The position numbers were made by a program, and so were the translations under genes. Source: Myxococcales bacterium (GTDB taxonomy: Bacteria; Myxococcota; Polyangia; Polyangiales; Polyangiaceae). From it: a stretch of 25,701 nt of DNA. The stretch is taken from positions 1 through 25,701 of the forward strand of contig JAGQIY010000250.1 of assembly GCA_020430865.1 (NCBI GenBank), given 5' to 3'. The number at the start of each line of letters is the position of its first letter. Positions within the stretch are counted from its first letter, which is position 1. Positions 23,086-25,701 of this stretch are shown here, in pieces. Under the pieces are notes generated by a model. The model saw only the letters and a program-made list of their open reading frames with translations. It was not told where the DNA came from and did no database searches.

Positions 23086-25026
23086 ATGGAAAGGTTCTTC
23101 GACGACTACGCTGAGGCCGTGGGGCGCAACACGCTCCGCATGTTGATGGTCGAAGACAATGAGCCCGACGCCGTCCTCATGCTCGAGCATCTCAGGGACC
23201 TACCCGTGGGCCTGGAACACCGCCTTGCCTCGACCCGAGAAGAGGTTCGTTCTGCTCTCGATTCCGAGGAGTGGGACGTCGTCGTCTCCGACTTCTACAT
23301 GCCCGGTTTCGATGCGCTGGAGGTGCTGGAAGAGCTCGAGCGACGATCCAGCATCGTACCATTGGTCGTGGTCTCGGGGCGTGTGGGGGAGGAGAACGCG
23401 GTTGCTGCGTTGAAGCGAGGCGCGAGCGACTTCGTCGCGAAGGACCAGCTGATGCTGCTGCCGGCATCGATCGCGCGCTCGTTGCGGGAGAGCAGCCTGA
23501 CTCGGCAGCGGGAGGCCGCGGAGGTTGCGCGCAGGCTCACGGACGCGAAGTTCCGGCGCATCGTCGAGACCGCCTCGGAAGGCGTGTTGGTGGTGGATGG
23601 CGCTGGCCGTCCCACCTACGCCAATGCGCGCTTGGCCGAGATGCTCGGTCTGCACGTCGAAGAGCTGCTCTCCAGGACCGTCGACGAGCTCCTGCGTGTG
23701 GTCGGCGACTCGCGGCGACCGAGCCAGCTGCTCTTCAACGGGTCCTGTGGCCGTCGCGAGTGCCAGCTGGTGCGTCCCGACGGGGCCGAGGCGTGGGCGA
23801 TCGTTTCTTGCTCGGGTTTGCCCAGTGGAAATGACGGGATCGGCGGGTACCTCATGATGCTCACGGAGACGACCGAACAGAAGGCGCTTCAGACCCAGCT
23901 ACTCATGGCGGACCGGATGGCTGCTGTCGGGTTGCTCGCGGCGGGTGTCGCGCATGAGATCAACAACCCTCTGGCCGTAACCCTTGCGAACCTGGATCTG
24001 ATCTCCCGGGATGCGGACCTGATGCATCAGGAGTCGCCGACGGACGTGACCCTGGCGTTGTGCGAGGAGGCGAACGACGCTCGGGAGGCGGCTCAGCGCG
24101 TGGCCGCGATCGTGAAGGACCTGCGCCTATTTTCTCGTGCGGAAAGTGATGAGGTCGGGCCCACGGAGGTGCACCCCGTCGTCGAGTCCTGCGCGCGGAT
24201 GGCCGCCCACCAGGTTCGGCATCGAGCCTCCCTATTCATGGATCTGCAGCCGGTCCCGCCCGTCCAGGCAAACGAAGCCAGGTTGAGCCAAGTCATCTTG
24301 AATCTGCTGGTGAACGCGGCACAGTCGATTCCAGAGGCCACTGGACAGGGAGACCATCGAATCTGCATATCGACCTCTCTCGACGGGGATCGTGTCGCTA
24401 TCGCCGTGCAAGACACCGGTGTTGGGATCTCGGAGGAGGCCCAGGCTCGTCTGTTCACGCCGTTCTACACCACGAAGCCAGTCGGCGTGGGGACTGGACT
24501 CGGGCTGGCGATCAGCGGACGCATCGTTCAAGCCTGGCAGGGCGAGATACGAGTTCAGAGCCGCGTGGGACAGGGATCCACGTTCACCGTCTACCTCCCT
24601 GTCAGTGACGCCCCTGTTCGAGAGACCGCCCCTTCTGCCATGCCAGTCTCCGCGAGGAGGGCTCGAATCCTGGTCGTGGATGACGAGGCAGCGATCCGCA
24701 CGACCATCTATCGGGCCCTATGTGATCGCCATGACGTCAGTCTCGCCAGCGGTCCACGTCAAGCGCTCGAAGAGCTCGCCAACGGTGATTACGATCAAAT
24801 CCTTTGCGACATCATGATGCCCGAGATGACTGGGCCCGAGATGTTCAAGCGTGTGAGTCAGAGTCGTCCTGACCTGGCTTCCCGCTTCGTGTTCTTGAGT
24901 GGGGGCGTACTGAACGCTCGGCTCCACGAGTTCGTCGAGACCACGGGCAGGGACCGGGTCCTGGAGAAACCCTTCAGCATAGCTGGCCTCCTCAGGTTCG
25001 TCGAGCGACATCTAGAAGGCTGCTGA
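23086..25026 (+). CDS. Hybrid histidine kinase REC-PAS-HisKA-HATPase-REC
   Basis: 646 residues from ATG 23086, which I preferred to GTG 23005 because the latter lies inside a palindrome and would add a non-conserved tail; the chosen start matches the length of its paralogue. Order: receiver (17-135; D69, K119), PAS (152-265), HisKA with VAHEINNPLA (H290), HATPase (N406/N410, DTGVGI 443-448, GTGLGL 469-474), and a C-terminal receiver (526-645) with VDDE, D575 (LCDIMMPEMTG), S605 and K628, all intact. It is cytosolic. It is a paralogue of the operon kinase at 11246-13192 and shares whole blocks such as DRMA.VGLLAAGVAHEINNPL. It is outside the operon and divergent from the sigma factor, yet plausibly part of the same phosphorelay. 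Confidence 0.93.
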   Translation: MERFFDDYAEAVGRNTLRMLMVEDNEPDAVLMLEHLRDLPVGLEHRLASTREEVRSALDSEEWDVVVSDFYMPGFDALEVLEELERRSSIVPLVVVSGRVGEENAVAALKRGASDFVAKDQLMLLPASIARSLRESSLTRQREAAEVARRLTDAKFRRIVETASEGVLVVDGAGRPTYANARLAEMLGLHVEELLSRTVDELLRVVGDSRRPSQLLFNGSCGRRECQLVRPDGAEAWAIVSCSGLPSGNDGIGGYLMMLTETTEQKALQTQLLMADRMAAVGLLAAGVAHEINNPLAVTLANLDLISRDADLMHQESPTDVTLALCEEANDAREAAQRVAAIVKDLRLFSRAESDEVGPTEVHPVVESCARMAAHQVRHRASLFMDLQPVPPVQANEARLSQVILNLLVNAAQSIPEATGQGDHRICISTSLDGDRVAIAVQDTGVGISEEAQARLFTPFYTTKPVGVGTGLGLAISGRIVQAWQGEIRVQSRVGQGSTFTVYLPVSDAPVRETAPSAMPVSARRARILVVDDEAAIRTTIYRALCDRHDVSLASGPRQALEELANGDYDQILCDIMMPEMTGPEMFKRVSQSRPDLASRFVFLSGGVLNARLHEFVETTGRDRVLEKPFSIAGLLRFVERHLEGC

Positions 25027-25293
25027 GCGCTGGGGCTGCAGGTTCGCTGGCTGCTGGTTCGCTGCTGCGCTGGTTCGCTGGTTCGCTGGTTCGCTGGTTC
25101 GCTGCTGCGCTGGTTCGCTGGTTCGCTGGTTCGCTGGTTCGCTGGTTCGCTGGTTCGCTGGTTCGCTGGTTCGCTGGTTCGCTGTAGTCGATAGGTAGGT
25201 TTCCTAAGGGAAATAGGTCCTAGCCTCCGTAGCGCTTGCGACCCGCTTTTGGACTCTGATTTCCACTTCCGTTGATATAGATTGGTTCGATTC
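25027..25293. other. Intergenic region with microsatellite and weak promoter-like sequence
   Basis: 267 bp with no supportable gene. The left two-thirds are the 8-bp repeat. The rest has a small hairpin TTTCC-TAAG-GGAAA (25200-25213) and an AT-rich TTGATATAGATT just before the next start, which could be a -10 region. A minus-strand open frame through the repeat is not a credible gene. Confidence 0.5.
25061..25180. repeat. 8-bp microsatellite (GCTGGTTC)n
   Basis: GCTGGTTC occurs four times in tandem (25069-25100) and nine times in tandem (25109-25180). The variant GCTGCTGC precedes each block (25061-25068 and 25101-25108), and diverged copies extend left to about 25040. The block structure suggests duplication of a larger segment followed by slippage. 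It lies just upstream of a response-regulator gene. Confidence 0.95.
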
Positions 25294-25701
25294 GTGGACG
25301 CCTCGAACCAGCCCCCAAAGCCGACAGTCTTCATCGTTGACGACGATCGGGCCTTGTTGCGAACACTCGAACGCAGTGTCGTCCGCATGGGGTACGGCGT
25401 TCGAGTCTTCGAGTCTGCGGATCAGCTCTGGGGCGCCTGGGACTCGTGCCCGCCGGATATCGTGCTCTCGGACGTGCAGATGCCCGGCGCCGGTGGTTTC
25501 GGGATGCTGCAGGGCGTGAAGCAGCTCGATCCAGAGGTGCCCGTGATCCTCATGACTGGCGCCGCGTCGATAGACAGCGCGGTCCGCGCCCTTCGCGAGG
25601 GAGCGTATGACTACCTCGTCAAGCCGTTCGTTCCAATCGATGTGGTGTCAGCGGCCCTGTCGCGAGCGTCCGAATGGCGGGCGTTGCGCACGGAGAACCG
25701 G
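25294..25701 (+). CDS. Response regulator, N-terminal receiver only (cut by window edge)
   Basis: 136 residues are in the window; the C-terminus is missing. The start is probably GTG 25294, with no clear Shine-Dalgarno. The receiver is complete: VDDD (15-18), D60 (IVLSDVQMPGAGGFG), T88 (LMTGAA) and K110 (LVKPF). The final helix runs into ALRTENR, which resembles the linker of NtrC-family regulators (receiver, sigma-54 AAA+ domain, helix-turn-helix), but the output domain is not in view, so this remains a guess. It follows the hybrid kinase on the same strand and could be its partner. Confidence 0.85.
   Translation, partial: MDASNQPPKPTVFIVDDDRALLRTLERSVVRMGYGVRVFESADQLWGAWDSCPPDIVLSDVQMPGAGGFGMLQGVKQLDPEVPVILMTGAASIDSAVRALREGAYDYLVKPFVPIDVVSAALSRASEWRALRTENR

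Noticed and set aside
25061..25180. CRISPR-like repeat array
   Set aside because: The unit is 8 bp with no unique spacers, and no cas gene is present.
24858..25388. Minus-strand frame with a TSEPANQR peptide repeat
   Set aside because: The repeat is only the translation of three 8-bp microsatellite units; the frame also overlaps the 3' end of the hybrid kinase and the start of the next regulator.

Overview
The window is GC-rich, densely coded DNA. The combination of gene types suggests a member of the Myxococcota, most likely near the Polyangiales: Gly/Ser-rich lipoproteins followed by 'VWGxGPxDV' propeller repeats, LRR lipoproteins, a Hanks-type kinase, a SWIM-SNF2 ATPase and many multi-receiver histidine kinases. 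This placement is inferred from gene content; there is no rRNA in the window. I see no tRNA, rRNA, CRISPR array, insertion sequence or riboswitch.

Left part (1-8755) is a loose set of accessory genes. A leucine-rich-repeat lipoprotein runs off the left edge (minus strand). It is followed by a small DUF2786-like protein (minus), a divergent SWIM/SNF2 helicase-like ATPase (plus), a small protein with repeated GspE-N/MshEN-like helical units (plus), a second LRR lipoprotein paralogous to the first (minus), and a lipoprotein with an 18-bp minisatellite-encoded Gly/Ser/Ala linker and a predicted beta-propeller (plus).

Central part (8795-21878) is the core of the window: ten minus-strand genes in one tightly coupled array. 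In transcription order they encode CheW, CheR-TPR, CheW, a CHASE3-type MCP without HAMP, CheA-REC, CheB, a triple-receiver histidine kinase, a REC-PAS-kinase-REC protein, a REC-EAL cyclic-di-GMP phosphodiesterase, and a Ser/Thr kinase fused to a PilZ domain. Seven junctions are exact 4-bp ATGA overlaps to the CheB/kinase and kinase/EAL boundaries, one is a 14-bp overlap, and the last is a 10-nt gap with the Shine-Dalgarno overlapping the upstream stop. The first six genes have the composition of the Pseudomonas Wsp system. The output differs: a phosphodiesterase replaces the diguanylate cyclase WspR, two large hybrid kinases are inserted, and a PilZ-kinase could read the cyclic-di-GMP level and turn it into Ser/Thr phosphorylation.

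Right part (21879-25701). A cluster of three inverted repeats separates the operon from a FliA/WhiG-type sigma factor (minus). A near-perfect 20-bp palindrome lies in the divergent region between that gene and a plus-strand REC-PAS-kinase-REC protein, which is a paralogue of the kinase in the operon. The operon copy has Glu where this paralogue has the phosphoacceptor Asp in its C-terminal receiver. An 8-bp microsatellite follows, then the start of another response regulator cut by the right edge. No flagellar gene is present, so the sigma factor is more likely a regulator of this signalling locus or of another non-flagellar function. The window holds eleven receiver domains in about 16 kb and no GGDEF domain.
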